Shown here: piece by piece, positions 31,486 through 40,947 of the stretch | Position numbering within the stretch: the stretch's first letter is position 1 | Layout: each line of letters begins with the position of its first letter | Source of the DNA: Ensifer sp. BR816 | Lineage (GTDB): Bacteria > Pseudomonadota > Alphaproteobacteria > Rhizobiales > Rhizobiaceae | DNA length: 64,000 bases | NCBI RefSeq assembly: GCF_000378985.1 | Contig: NZ_KB905372.1 | Span: 62,001 to 126,000, forward strand | Direction of reading: 5' to 3' | The notes under the pieces: generated by a model | Databases searched by the model: none | What the model saw: the letters and a program-made list of their open reading frames with translations, nothing else | What the model was told of the DNA's origin: nothing | Program-made: the position numbers and the translations under genes

Positions 31486-34188
31486 ATGGTGCAGGATAAT
31501 TTTTCGGGCGCATCGATATACAAGCATAAGCAGGACTCAGTGCAGCGGCCCGATGTCGGCGTCGAAGCGCAGTTTTCGACTAAGAAGGCACCGAAATCCT
31601 ACCGATACGATTCCAGTCTTGCGCCTGAACTCTCATGGGATGAGAGCGCCGATCGCGCCTTCGCTGAATGGCTTTTGACGCTGGTTGCCGAGGCGGCGGA
31701 GAAGGACGAGGCCGCCGTCTTTGCCGAGCCGCAGATCTGGCAAGGAACCCAGGAACGCTTCACGTCGCTGCCGCAATGCGCGGCACGGCTTCGCAGCCTG
31801 ACCAAGCCGTTCCTGAATTGGACCGGCAAGGCGGAGCGGCAGCAGGTGACGGTGCCCACGCTGCCGTTATTCGTGCACGAGCGTCATTCCACCCAGGCAA
31901 TTCTCGAAACCCTTAAATCGCACAAGGCACTTGGTACCAACCTCGACCTGTTCGGCGACATCAACCTCGACGTGGCGGACAAGCTCGATGCCTACGAGCA
32001 CAAGGGGCCGTGGACCAACCGCCTTATTCTCGGCGATTCCTTGCAGGTCATGAACTCCCTGCTCGAATATGAGGGCATGGGCGGCCAGGTGCAGATGATT
32101 TACTTCGACCCGCCTTATGGCGTGAAATTCGGGTCAAATTTTCAGCCGTTCGTACGAGATCGAAAGGTTTCGACTAACCACGGCAACGACGAGTATATGA
32201 TCCGCGAACCTGAGATGGTGAAAGCCTATCGCGACACATGGGAATTAGGTCTTCATTCGTACCTAACCTACCTTCGTGATCGACTTCATCTTGCGAGAGA
32301 GCTCCTTTCGGACACTGGCTCTATCTTCGTCCAAATTTCCGATGAGACCTATACCGAATTACGGTCAGTTGTCGAAGAGGTTTTCGGAAAAGAAAACTAT
32401 CTTGTCACGATAGTATTCAAGAAAAAGAGCGCAACTCAAGTCACGCATGCCGTAAATGATTATATCATCTGGTGCGCGAAGGATAAAGCGAAGTTCGCCC
32501 CGAAGCAAATCTATTATAAAAGGCCAAACCCTGAGGATAACAGCAAATTCAATACGCTAATTTCTTCGGATGGGAAGGCTAAGAAGGTAAAAGACCTTTC
32601 TCAAGATGATATTGACGAGCTAACATCATCCGGATGGCGGTGGGCGCGCGCAAATTACCCGATCGTTAGCCAGCATTACAGCAAGACCCGTACTAAGCCG
32701 TATATTTTTCAGGGCAAGGAAAAAACTTGCGGGGCTAACAATCAGTGGCGCTTTGATGTTCCAGAAGGGCTTGATCGTCTCGCGAGAGCGGGCCGCTTAC
32801 ACGACGGCGGGGGGCAGTCGCTCGGCGGGATCAGCTTTTGGGACGACTGGCCTTACGTCAGCTACAACAATGTATGGACAGATGTTCATGGCGAACAGCG
32901 TCCGAGCTACGTCGTTCAAACAAGCGCAAAGGTGATCGAGCGCTGTATGCTAATGGCGACGGATCCGGGCGACCTCGTGTTGGACATAACTTGCGGTTCC
33001 GGAACAACTGCGACTGTCGCCGAACAATGGGGACGACGTTGGATAACGACTGACACGTCTCGTGTGCCGATAGCGCTTGCTCGGCAGCGACTTTTGACTG
33101 GAATCTTTCCCTGGTATCGTTTGAAGGAGCCCGCCAGAGGACCAGCGGGAGGCTTCGCCTATGAGCGCAAGCAGAACAACAAGGGCGAAGAAATTGGCGG
33201 GCTGGCTCCCCGGATAACGCTGAAGTCCATTGCAAACAACGAAGAACCAGGGATCGTCACTCTAGTTGACCGCCCGGAGGTCAACAACAAGATTACCCGC
33301 GTATGCGGCCCCTTCACGGTGGAGGCTACCATCCAGGCGGCGATGAGCCTGGACGAAGACGCACCGCAGGAGGCGATGCAGCAACGCCCGAGCAGCCCGC
33401 GTGCCTATCTCGACCGCATGATTGAAGTGTTGCGCCAGAGCAAAACACTTCGTTTGCCGGGCAACGTGACGTTGGAACTCGAAACAGTCAGCCCGCTTGC
33501 TGACCGCGAGTATCTCCACGCCAAAGGTTTGGCGCAGAACGGCGTTGAGAACCGGATCGCATTTGCCTTCGGACCGGAGGACGGAGCTATCGGCTCCGAA
33601 TATGTTTTCAATGCCCACACCGAGGCGCTGCAACAGGGATATCAACAACTTTTCTTATTCGGCTTCGCTATCCAGGCCAAGGCGCGGGAAATGCTAGACA
33701 AGCTGAAAATTCCGACCGTATACGTGTCTGTAACGCCGGATGTGGTCATGTCCGACCTTCTTAAGACCAGCAAGGCGAGCGAGATTTTCTCCATCACCGG
33801 CCTGCCTGACGTTGAGCTGCAAGCCGCCGGGAAGCGAGACGACGGTACACCGCTGCACCGTGTCGTCATCAAAGGGCTCGACATCTTCCGGCCCGATACT
33901 ATGGAGACGGACGAGATCAAGGCCGAAAATCTGCCGTGCTGGATGCTCGATACCAATTACAATGGCATGGCGTTTCTAGCGTCGCAGGTGTTTTTTCCGA
34001 AGACCAGCGCGTGGGACAATTTACAGAAATCGCTCAAGGGCCAGTTCGCCGACAGCGTTTGGGAACATCTGGCGGGAACAGTCAGCGAGCCCTTCCTTCT
34101 TGGCGACAAGAAGCGCATCGCGGTTAAGGCCATCGACGAGCGCGGCAATGAGCTGATGGTTGTCAAAAGCGCGGAGGTGGTCCGCTAA
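31486..34188 (+). CDS. Type III restriction-modification DNA methyltransferase (Mod)
   Basis: A 900-residue N6-adenine methyltransferase of beta class: catalytic DPPY (MIYFDPPYGVKFG, D208) precedes the SAM motif I LDITCGSGTTA (about 500). The region between them is the target-recognition domain. The C-terminal 330 residues extend beyond the usual Mod length and resemble the Mod proteins that pair with 1,000-residue Res subunits. About 32130-32800, covering the recognition region, is distinctly more AT-rich than both ends of the gene. The stop overlaps the Res start (TAATG). It sets sequence specificity and methylates one strand for protection. Confidence 0.88.
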   Translation: MVQDNFSGASIYKHKQDSVQRPDVGVEAQFSTKKAPKSYRYDSSLAPELSWDESADRAFAEWLLTLVAEAAEKDEAAVFAEPQIWQGTQERFTSLPQCAARLRSLTKPFLNWTGKAERQQVTVPTLPLFVHERHSTQAILETLKSHKALGTNLDLFGDINLDVADKLDAYEHKGPWTNRLILGDSLQVMNSLLEYEGMGGQVQMIYFDPPYGVKFGSNFQPFVRDRKVSTNHGNDEYMIREPEMVKAYRDTWELGLHSYLTYLRDRLHLARELLSDTGSIFVQISDETYTELRSVVEEVFGKENYLVTIVFKKKSATQVTHAVNDYIIWCAKDKAKFAPKQIYYKRPNPEDNSKFNTLISSDGKAKKVKDLSQDDIDELTSSGWRWARANYPIVSQHYSKTRTKPYIFQGKEKTCGANNQWRFDVPEGLDRLARAGRLHDGGGQSLGGISFWDDWPYVSYNNVWTDVHGEQRPSYVVQTSAKVIERCMLMATDPGDLVLDITCGSGTTATVAEQWGRRWITTDTSRVPIALARQRLLTGIFPWYRLKEPARGPAGGFAYERKQNNKGEEIGGLAPRITLKSIANNEEPGIVTLVDRPEVNNKITRVCGPFTVEATIQAAMSLDEDAPQEAMQQRPSSPRAYLDRMIEVLRQSKTLRLPGNVTLELETVSPLADREYLHAKGLAQNGVENRIAFAFGPEDGAIGSEYVFNAHTEALQQGYQQLFLFGFAIQAKAREMLDKLKIPTVYVSVTPDVVMSDLLKTSKASEIFSITGLPDVELQAAGKRDDGTPLHRVVIKGLDIFRPDTMETDEIKAENLPCWMLDTNYNGMAFLASQVFFPKTSAWDNLQKSLKGQFADSVWEHLAGTVSEPFLLGDKKRIAVKAIDERGNELMVVKSAEVVR

Positions 34189-37100
34189 TGCCCGCCGCGC
34201 AGGAGAAACAACAACCGCCGCTGACCGTCGCGGAGGTCGATTCCCCGATCATCAATTCGCCGTTCCGCGAGCCGGAATACCATTGGCAGATCAAACGGGG
34301 GAAGCCGCCGGTAAAAGCGGGGGGACGACGGCGCGCCAGCTATTTCTATCGCGTGCCGGAACATGCCGGCCGCGGACAGAAGAATAAGAAGCAGGCTGAG
34401 CTCTTCGAGAGCGAGAAGGGCGAGGAAATCGAGCTTGACATCGTCAACCTCATCCGCGATCGGGTGAAGGAATGGCGCTCAGGCGGTCGATCCGGCGGTG
34501 TCGCCTACGATGGCGCGTCGCCCGTCACCAAGGAACTGCTGGAACTATGGCGCAACAGCGACCGTATGCAGCGGCTCTTCTTCGCGCAGATCGAGGCCGT
34601 CGAGACGATCATCTTCCTTATCGAGGCCAGCGAAGTTTACCACAAGGGTTTGCCGGAGGTTCCAAAGGACGAGCCTGGATTGGCGGCGAAGGCCGCCGGC
34701 ATTCGAGCATTCATCCGCTATGCATGCAAGATGGCGACCGGCTCCGGCAAGACCACCGTCATGGGCATGCTGGCGGCCTGGTCGATTCTCAACCGCACTG
34801 CCTCGCCCCGCGATGATCGGTTTTCTGACACGATTCTGATCGTCTGCCCCAACGTCACGATCCGAGAGCGTTTGCAGGAGCTAGACCCTGCGCTGGGCGA
34901 CCTGAGCCTTTACCGCACGCGCCAGCTTGTGCCCCCGCACCGCATGGAAGAATTGCGGCGCGGCGAGGTCATGATCGCGAACTGGCACCGCCTTGCGAAA
35001 AAGGAAACCAACACCGTCAACGGCGATTCCGCAAAGGTCGTGAAGACCGGGCAGGCGCTCGAAGTTGTGAAAAATGCCGGCAAGGAAAACGAGTCCGTCG
35101 AAATCAAATACTTTGAATCCGACGCCGCGTGGTTCAAGCGCATCCGACGCGAGCTAGGCAGCGGGAAAGGGCGCAGTCCTCACTGGCTGATCTTCAACGA
35201 CGAGGCGCATCACGCCTATCGGCGCAGCGAGGCCGGTGCAGAAGATCAAGCCCTTGAGGAAGACAAGGACCTTGCAAAGAAGAATGATCGTGAGGCGACG
35301 ATCTGGATCGAAGGGCTGGACCGCATCAACCGCCTCGCCGGAGGCAGCCGAAGGCGCGGAATCAATCTCTGCGTCGATCTGTCAGCCACGCCTTTCTATA
35401 TTCAGGGTTCCGGCAATGAAGTTGGCAAGCCGTTCCCGTGGATCGTTTCAGACTTCGGGCTTCTGGATGCCATCGAGTCCGGTCTTGTCAAAATCCCGCA
35501 ATTGCCCGCCCGCGACGTAACAGGAGCCGAGGAGGCCGCCTATTTCAATATCTGGAGATGGGTACAGGCGAAGGCCAAGGAAGACGGTTACGGTACCAAT
35601 CTCACGCCTGAGCTGGTCATGAATTATGCCAGCGCACCGATGAATCTACTGGCGGCCGAGTGGCATGACCGCTTTCTTGAATGGGAGCAGTTCTCGAAGC
35701 AGCAGCACAAACATCCCGTGCCGCCTGTTTTCATTGTCGTCTGCCGCGACACGGCCGTCGCCAGAGAAGTCCATTCCTGGCTTGCGAACGGCAATGACGG
35801 CTACGGCGTTTCCCCGCCCTGGTTTCGGAATTCCCCCGGTCAGGAGGTCACGGTCCGCATCGACTCAAAGGTGATCGAGGACATTGAGGAAGGCGGCAGC
35901 AAGGACGAGACCCGCCGCCTGCGCTTCATTCTCGATACGGTCGGCAAGGCCGAATGGCCGGGCGGTAAGGTGCCGGAGGAATGGTCGGAGCTGGTCCGCA
36001 AACACAACGACAAGGTCGCCAGCGACGACAATGACGGCTCCATGAAATGGATCGACGAGCGGATCCCGCCGGGCCGCGATGTGCGCTGCATCGTGTCCGT
36101 CGCAATGCTTGCCGAGGGCTGGGACGCCAACACGGTTACACACATTGTCGGTCTGCGACCTTTCGGCTCGCAGTTGCTCTGCGAACAGGTTGTCGGTCGG
36201 GCGCTTCGCCGCAAGAGCTATGCGCTGAACGAGGAAACGCAGATGTTCGCCGAGGAAACGGCCAAGGTTTTCGGCGTGCCGTTCGAGTTAATTCCGTTCA
36301 AGGTCGCGCCTGCCGGACCGACGCCGCCGCAGCCGGAACCCAATCATATCTATTCGGTGCCCGAGAAGGTCGAGTTCGAGATCACCTTCCCGGTTGTGAC
36401 CGGCTACCACCAGTCCGGACAGTTTGACGTTTTCATCGATTGGGATCAGGTCGCCAAGGTCACGATCGATCCGATGAGGATTCCACAAATCGTCGAGCTG
36501 ACCCCGCTGACGACGCCTGATGGCACTCTCGCGGCTTACGGCCCCGGTGACAGACCGGTCCTGTCGCTCAAGGACTGGCGCGGAATGTTCCGCGATCAGC
36601 AGGTTGCCTTCCGTCTCGCGCGTGAAATCTGCCTGCGCTGGAAGGCCGATAACGGCGCTGCGGCGGTACCGATGCAGCATCTCTTTCCAAAGGTTGCCTT
36701 CGCCGCAAAGCGTTTCCTTGCCGAGAAGCTGGATCAGAAAGGCGATAGCCAGCCCTGCGATCTTCTGCTGGTCGGCGAATACATGCAGGCGGCGATCGGT
36801 TCGCTGCTTGAGGCGATCAAAAAAGGCTCCTCGACCACAGATGCAGAGGCTGCCGTCGTCCCACAGGGCGCAGCCGGGCGTGGCAGTACCCTCTATGTCG
36901 ATTTCCATACGACGAAGCCTATCTATCCCGTGACGCGCTGCCACCTGAATGCGATGGTCGCCGACACGCAGCGTTGGGAGCAAAGCGCGGCCTTCCTTCT
37001 AGATAGTCACCCCGGGGTGAAAAGGTGGGTCAAGAATGACCGGCTGGGCTTTTTCATCCCCTATCGGAATCGTGGAATTCAGGTCAAATATGTACCTGAC

Positions 37101-37325
37101 TTCATCGCCGTCACTGACACGGACCAGAATGTCGTCATTGAGATTAAGGGCCAGATGACTGACGGCGCGGACGCAAAGGCGAAAGCTGCTAACCGTTGGG
37201 CCGATGCGGTCAACCGGCTCGGGCAACACGGCCAGTGGCACTACCTGCTTGTGACTGATCCTGGTCGACTTGCCCTAATGCTCGACCGCTTCACGGAGGC
37301 CACTTGCGGCGCCGCGAAAACATAG
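34188..37325 (+). CDS. Type III restriction endonuclease subunit (Res)
   Basis: A 1,045-residue helicase-nuclease. Motif I MATGSGKTT is near 182-190, DEAH in LIFNDEAHHAYRR near 339, LSATPF near 400, and the C-terminal helicase motifs AMLAEGWDANTVTHIVG and QVVGRALRR follow. The nuclease is at the C terminus: YVPDFIAVTD (about 969) and VVIEIKG (about 984) fit PD...ExK. With Mod it should form the ATP-dependent complex that cuts DNA after translocation from inversely oriented sites. The gene is intact and overlaps Mod by one base. It closes the rightward run of defence genes. Confidence 0.88.
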   Translation: MPAAQEKQQPPLTVAEVDSPIINSPFREPEYHWQIKRGKPPVKAGGRRRASYFYRVPEHAGRGQKNKKQAELFESEKGEEIELDIVNLIRDRVKEWRSGGRSGGVAYDGASPVTKELLELWRNSDRMQRLFFAQIEAVETIIFLIEASEVYHKGLPEVPKDEPGLAAKAAGIRAFIRYACKMATGSGKTTVMGMLAAWSILNRTASPRDDRFSDTILIVCPNVTIRERLQELDPALGDLSLYRTRQLVPPHRMEELRRGEVMIANWHRLAKKETNTVNGDSAKVVKTGQALEVVKNAGKENESVEIKYFESDAAWFKRIRRELGSGKGRSPHWLIFNDEAHHAYRRSEAGAEDQALEEDKDLAKKNDREATIWIEGLDRINRLAGGSRRRGINLCVDLSATPFYIQGSGNEVGKPFPWIVSDFGLLDAIESGLVKIPQLPARDVTGAEEAAYFNIWRWVQAKAKEDGYGTNLTPELVMNYASAPMNLLAAEWHDRFLEWEQFSKQQHKHPVPPVFIVVCRDTAVAREVHSWLANGNDGYGVSPPWFRNSPGQEVTVRIDSKVIEDIEEGGSKDETRRLRFILDTVGKAEWPGGKVPEEWSELVRKHNDKVASDDNDGSMKWIDERIPPGRDVRCIVSVAMLAEGWDANTVTHIVGLRPFGSQLLCEQVVGRALRRKSYALNEETQMFAEETAKVFGVPFELIPFKVAPAGPTPPQPEPNHIYSVPEKVEFEITFPVVTGYHQSGQFDVFIDWDQVAKVTIDPMRIPQIVELTPLTTPDGTLAAYGPGDRPVLSLKDWRGMFRDQQVAFRLAREICLRWKADNGAAAVPMQHLFPKVAFAAKRFLAEKLDQKGDSQPCDLLLVGEYMQAAIGSLLEAIKKGSSTTDAEAAVVPQGAAGRGSTLYVDFHTTKPIYPVTRCHLNAMVADTQRWEQSAAFLLDSHPGVKRWVKNDRLGFFIPYRNRGIQVKYVPDFIAVTDTDQNVVIEIKGQMTDGADAKAKAANRWADAVNRLGQHGQWHYLLVTDPGRLALMLDRFTEATCGAAKT

Positions 37326-37435
37326 CGCGGTCTCGCCAAAGCAAGCCACTGCACAAATGAGATTTTGAGATAGTCCAGAGAAACGAAATGTGCTTTGAGA
37401 CGAGTAAGCACAGTCGATCCCCACTGAGTGCCGGC

Positions 37436-37675
37436 TCAGCGCAGCAACACGCCGTCGATATAGATGTTGCGCGAGATCTTGCCCCACCCAGGATTCATCC
37501 GAACACCACTTCGGGGATGAGCGCGAAGAAAGTCGGCAACATCATCCAATCTTGCATGCAGCACGGGAGCCACATTCGACCCGAAATGATGGCACGAATA
37601 GTTGCCGTCCGAGCCGCTTTCGACGCGCCCGATGACGAGACCGCCGACAATTCGTTCAATTCGACTAACAGGCAA
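37436..37675 (-). CDS. Small protein, 79 aa, coupled to the DUF1612-type gene
   Basis: A 79-residue protein starting at TTG 37675 (PVSRIERIVGGLVIGRVESG) with GAGGTGG eight bases upstream. It ends KISRNIYIDGVLLR. The sequence has a regular hydrophobic pattern and a YSCHHFGS segment, so it reads as a real protein, but no family is recognised. It starts 16 bases after the stop of the DUF1612-type gene on the same strand, so the two are probably co-transcribed. Function unknown. Confidence 0.6.
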   Translation of the reverse strand: MPVSRIERIVGGLVIGRVESGSDGNYSCHHFGSNVAPVLHARLDDVADFLRAHPRSGVRMNPGWGKISRNIYIDGVLLR

Positions 37676-37691
37676 AGAACACCACCTCGTT

Positions 37692-38798
37692 CTAAATTAC
37701 ACCCCATGCACGAAAGCTGTCCCGTCCGGTCACTTCACGGACGCCCAGCTCGGCGACCAGATTGAGCGCTCCTCGGTGGCTCACCTTCAATTCCTTCATG
37801 ATCACCGAAGCGGACACGATCGGCCGGGCTATAAGTAGTTCCGCGAGGCGGGGCAAGTTGCTTGACGAGCGCTTTCCTTGCAGCTTTCGCTGAAAACGGT
37901 CTCGCACCTGCCCGAGCCGAATGATTTCCTTGATCGACAGCTCTGCCCCATCCGCCATAGCCTCCAGACCCGCGAGCAATCGCACCGTTCGGTCGCGGGA
38001 CCGCCGCCGCTCGCGGGGCACAGCCTTCAGGCCGAAATTCAGTCCGAATAGATGCGACGAAACCTTGCCGCGCGACCGGAGATAGGCGTTAACCAGCTGC
38101 GCTCCCAGCCAATGTTGCCTTTGTAGCGGTTCCAGGGTCTCCCATGCGTCCCATATGATCGCAGCGCCGAGCGTCGGCGGCATCGCGGAGACTTCTTGCA
38201 TAACAGCTCTCCACTCCGAGATCCGGCCGCCCTCATCCCAGTCCGGATCCCGGACGATCAGCTCGCCGACGGCTAAAGAACCCGCTTTGTTTTCCTGGCT
38301 CTTCGCCGCGGATTCGAGCGTGCGAGCCGAACGGTCAAGAAGCGCGTCGATTTCCGCCATCTCCGCGGCGAAGCCATCGTGCTCCTCATCCAAAGCAACT
38401 ACAGCAAACGAGCGCCGCGCCCCCTCCCCCCTTTCCTTCCTATCGGCCGGGGCCGAAGGCCGCCCAATCAGGTCGTCGATCCCTGATTGGCTCATCGCCC
38501 AATCCGCCTCTGCCCCGGCGATACGTCTCCGCGTTCGAAGGATAGTGTGGGCAATGGTGATGTCGTGCGTGGGAGCTCGAACATCGCGCTCGGCATCGTG
38601 AAGAACCAGGTCTTCTACATGGACCAACTCTCCGGTTACCCACATGCTTGCCACTGCCTCGAAAAAATGAGACCGTTCGATGAAGCCCTCTCTGACAGGG
38701 CTGCGCCGAACGACTTCGTCGAGGCGCGCGACCTGATCCTCGGCTTTTCCAATTGCCGCGAGCATCTCTCTAGGAAAATCACCAATTTCGTAAAACAT
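37692..38798 (-). CDS. DUF1612/HTH rhizobial plasmid protein (RHE_PE00001-like)
   Basis: A 368-residue protein of the DUF1612 plus helix-turn-helix family typical of rhizobial plasmids. The middle has the recurrent RISEWRAVMQEVSAMPPTLG and AIIWDAWETLEPLQRQHWLG segments. The C terminus carries a putative HTH (LLIARPIVSASVIMKELKVS followed by HRGALNLVAELG), similar to Fic-associated winged helices. ATG 38798 has GAGCGAGAAC upstream, and a 29-base inverted repeat lies 27 bases before it. Probably a DNA-binding protein and possibly self-regulated. No enzymatic site is evident. Confidence 0.8.
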   Translation of the reverse strand: MFYEIGDFPREMLAAIGKAEDQVARLDEVVRRSPVREGFIERSHFFEAVASMWVTGELVHVEDLVLHDAERDVRAPTHDITIAHTILRTRRRIAGAEADWAMSQSGIDDLIGRPSAPADRKERGEGARRSFAVVALDEEHDGFAAEMAEIDALLDRSARTLESAAKSQENKAGSLAVGELIVRDPDWDEGGRISEWRAVMQEVSAMPPTLGAAIIWDAWETLEPLQRQHWLGAQLVNAYLRSRGKVSSHLFGLNFGLKAVPRERRRSRDRTVRLLAGLEAMADGAELSIKEIIRLGQVRDRFQRKLQGKRSSSNLPRLAELLIARPIVSASVIMKELKVSHRGALNLVAELGVREVTGRDSFRAWGVI

Positions 38799-38824
38799 TG
38801 TTCTCGCTCAATTTCTGACGCGAT

Positions 38825-38853
38825 ATTGAAGCTATCCAATCACTAGCTTCAAT
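38825..38853. promoter_or_regulatory. Inverted repeat upstream of the DUF1612-type gene
   Basis: ATTGAAGCTA and TAGCTTCAAT are perfect 10-bp arms around nine bases, ending 27 bases upstream of ATG 38798. Its position fits an operator for the HTH protein encoded next to it; no T tract follows. Confidence 0.55.
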
Positions 38854-39192
38854 CATAGCAGATGATTTTCCTCGCGCGCGTACAATATGACGCCACCCCA
38901 ACTGCCGGATTGAACAACGCCGGCATCGAGGGCTTCAGATCGACGAAAACTCCAGCTTTTGCAGCTTTTCCGTTGCTAACGAACGCAGAAAAGTAGGCCT
39001 AGAGACGTTTACAAACGATCAGTTGTCCGCGTCTTCTACATTTGGAAATCCGATCTGAGACGACCGCTTCGGTGCCCAAGGCCTTCTTATCGGCCGAGTG
39101 TAGCCGCCAAGACTAGAGGATGGCCCGGGCGACATTACGCGCCCAACCATGCGCGCAACGAACCAGCAATCGGACTTGAATCGGCGAGACAA
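38854..39192. other. 339-base intergenic stretch, nothing recognised
   Basis: Between the divergent DUF1612-type and VapBC genes. No open frame with coding character, no tRNA and no repeat of note beyond the flanking operators. It may hold the promoters of both sides. Confidence 0.4.
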
Positions 39193-39216
39193 GGCATATA
39201 CATTTTGGCATATACA
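39193..39216 (+). promoter_or_regulatory. Direct repeat in the vapBC promoter region
   Basis: GGCATATACA occurs at 39193-39202 and again at 39207-39216, four bases apart, just before the GGAGG ribosome site (39219-39223). A related GCCATATGCC spans the start codon. This is a likely site for VapB/VapC autoregulation and may include the -10 element. Confidence 0.5.
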
Positions 39217-39230
39217 ACGGAGGCTGCCAT

Positions 39231-39503
39231 ATGCCTATTTCATTGCCCTCATCCAGACCGAAAGAAGTCAAGCTGTTCCGCAACAACCGTAGCCAGGCGG
39301 TGCGCATCCCTGCGGAATTTGAGTTACCCGGAGATCGCGTGCTGATCCACCGCGAAGGGGATAAGCTCATCATCGAGCCTCTAACCAGGCCGTCCAATTT
39401 GGCTGAGCTTATTGCCGAGTGGAAGAAGGAGCCTCCGCTCGGGCCTGAAGACCAGTTCCCGGATATTGAGGATATGCCTGCAAAGCCGGAGAATATTTTT
39501 TGA
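39231..39503 (+). CDS. vapB: VapB-type antitoxin (AbrB/SpoVT fold)
   Basis: A 90-residue protein. Residues about 12-55 are an AbrB-type swapped-hairpin DNA-binding domain: VKLFRNNRSQAVRIPAEFEL and GDRVLIHREGDKLIIEPL. The acidic C terminus (LAELIAEWKKEPPLGPEDQF) is the expected toxin-wrapping tail. GGAGG stands seven bases before ATG 39231. The stop overlaps the toxin start by four bases. It should neutralise VapC and repress the operon. Confidence 0.88.
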   Translation: MPISLPSSRPKEVKLFRNNRSQAVRIPAEFELPGDRVLIHREGDKLIIEPLTRPSNLAELIAEWKKEPPLGPEDQFPDIEDMPAKPENIF

Positions 39504-39904
39504 ACGGGTACCTGCTCGATACGAACATCATCAGCGACATCATACGCAATCCTTTCGGACCGGCGGCACGCCGCATCGAAGAAATCGATCCCAAAGAGAT
39601 TTGCACCAGCATTATCGTCGCAGCGGAGTTGCGATATGGCTGCGCAAAAAAGGGATCAGCCAAGCTACTGGCCAAGGTCGAAAGCGTGCTCGAAACGCTT
39701 CCCATACTGCCCATGGATGTACCTGCTGACATCAAGTACGGCGGCATCCGTGCGGAGTTGGAAGCGGCGGGACAGAGCATTGGCCTCAACGATCTATTGA
39801 TCGCCGCGCATGCCTCTGCGCTCGACCTGACACTTGTGACGGACAACACGCGCGAGTTCGAGCGCATTCGCGGGCTCAATCTGGAAAACTGGCTTGATAG
39901 ATAG
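39500..39904 (+). CDS. vapC: VapC-type PIN-domain toxin
   Basis: A 134-residue PIN-domain ribonuclease starting at TTG 39500, translationally coupled to vapB by a TTGA overlap. The acidic active site is complete: LLDTNIISDI (first Asp), IVAAELRYG (Glu), LNDLLIAAHA (Asp) and LVTDNTREF (Asp). VapC enzymes cut tRNA or rRNA when the antitoxin is lost, so this pair would stabilise the plasmid. It lies between the defence block and the replication genes, a common place for addiction modules. Confidence 0.9.
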   Translation: MNGYLLDTNIISDIIRNPFGPAARRIEEIDPKEICTSIIVAAELRYGCAKKGSAKLLAKVESVLETLPILPMDVPADIKYGGIRAELEAAGQSIGLNDLLIAAHASALDLTLVTDNTREFERIRGLNLENWLDR

Positions 39905-39965
39905 CAGGGACGCTCACACGGCGCTGACAAGCGCTGAGGATGATATGTCGCCATTTTTCGGTTTC

Positions 39966-39992
39966 ATCGACACGTTTTCCGGAAATGTCGAT
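39966..39992. promoter_or_regulatory. Inverted repeat, possible recombination (res-like) site
   Basis: ATCGACA and TGTCGAT form 7-bp arms around 13 bases, ending 44 bases upstream of the serine recombinase start. Serine resolvases bind such dyads next to their own genes, so this could be a res subsite or operator. Only one clear dyad is visible. Confidence 0.4.
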
Positions 39993-40036
39993 AGCATCGT
40001 CAAATCGTATCTTCCCGATCTGCAAGCGAGGCAGGC

Positions 40037-40936
40037 ATGAAACAGCCGCGGGGCCAGCTTATCGGCTATGCGCGAGTTTCGACGGACGAGCAGGCGACTG
40101 AAGCTCAGGAGATTGAACTCCGCTCGGCCGGCTGCGACCTCATCGTCCAAGAACACGGGTCCGGCGCATCGCGGGCGCGCCCTGCCCTGGCCAACCTCCT
40201 GCGTGAGATCAAGACCGGAGACACGCTCGTCGTCGTGCGGCTCGATCGCCTTGCGCGCTCGGTCAGCCATCTGCTCGAGGTGATCGACGATCTGACAGCG
40301 AAGAATGCGCATTTTCGCTCGCTTCGCGATCCGATTGATACGACCACACCGCAGGGCATGTTTTCTCTCCAGGTGCTGGGCGCCGTGGCACAGCTCGAAC
40401 GCGCGCTGATCTCCGAGCGAACCAAGGCGGGCATCAAGGCCGCAAAGGCTAAGGGTCGACTGCCGGGCAATCCCGGTATCCGGGAAAAGCGCCCCGAGGC
40501 GCTCGCCGAAATGACCGCTGTGCAGAAGGCGGCTTACGGCGATCGCATCCAGGCTTCCGCCAACCAATGGCTCCCGACGGTTCGGCGCATGCGACCGGAT
40601 CATACCTGGGACGACATCGCCCGAGTGCTCAAGCAACGCGGCCTCGCCTGGACGCCGGAACGCCTTCGTCGTGCCGTGAAGTGGATGGTTGCGGAGCGCA
40701 TGGCCGATCCGGCTTTGCTTCGCAAGTCCCCTCCCCGCCTGCCCGAGGATCGCTTGATGACGCTGGTGGCCGGCATCCACTCGTCCAACCCGGACCTGAC
40801 GCTGCGCGAGATCGCGACCCAGCTCGAACGGTTGCACGAGCGAACGCCGCGAGGCGGCTCCAAGTGGTCGCCCTCTTCCGTAAAGAACCTCCTCGACCGG
40901 GCCCGCCGATCGGGACTGATTTCCAGCACCGGATAA
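40037..40936 (+). CDS. Serine recombinase (resolvase/invertase family)
   Basis: A 299-residue protein. The N-terminal catalytic domain begins GQLIGYARVSTDEQ, with the nucleophilic Ser in ARVST, and includes VVRLDRLARSVSHL and LERALISERTKAGI. After residue 145 there is an unusual extension of about 150 residues in place of the short HTH of simple resolvases; it appears to hold repeated helix-turn-helix-like segments (TWDDIARVLKQRGLAWTPER and TLREIATQLERLHERTPRGG). It ends 11 bases from the convergent repC stop. The probable role is plasmid multimer resolution or site-specific recombination. Confidence 0.85.
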   Translation: MKQPRGQLIGYARVSTDEQATEAQEIELRSAGCDLIVQEHGSGASRARPALANLLREIKTGDTLVVVRLDRLARSVSHLLEVIDDLTAKNAHFRSLRDPIDTTTPQGMFSLQVLGAVAQLERALISERTKAGIKAAKAKGRLPGNPGIREKRPEALAEMTAVQKAAYGDRIQASANQWLPTVRRMRPDHTWDDIARVLKQRGLAWTPERLRRAVKWMVAERMADPALLRKSPPRLPEDRLMTLVAGIHSSNPDLTLREIATQLERLHERTPRGGSKWSPSSVKNLLDRARRSGLISSTG

Positions 40937-40947
40937 CCGCAAGCCCT

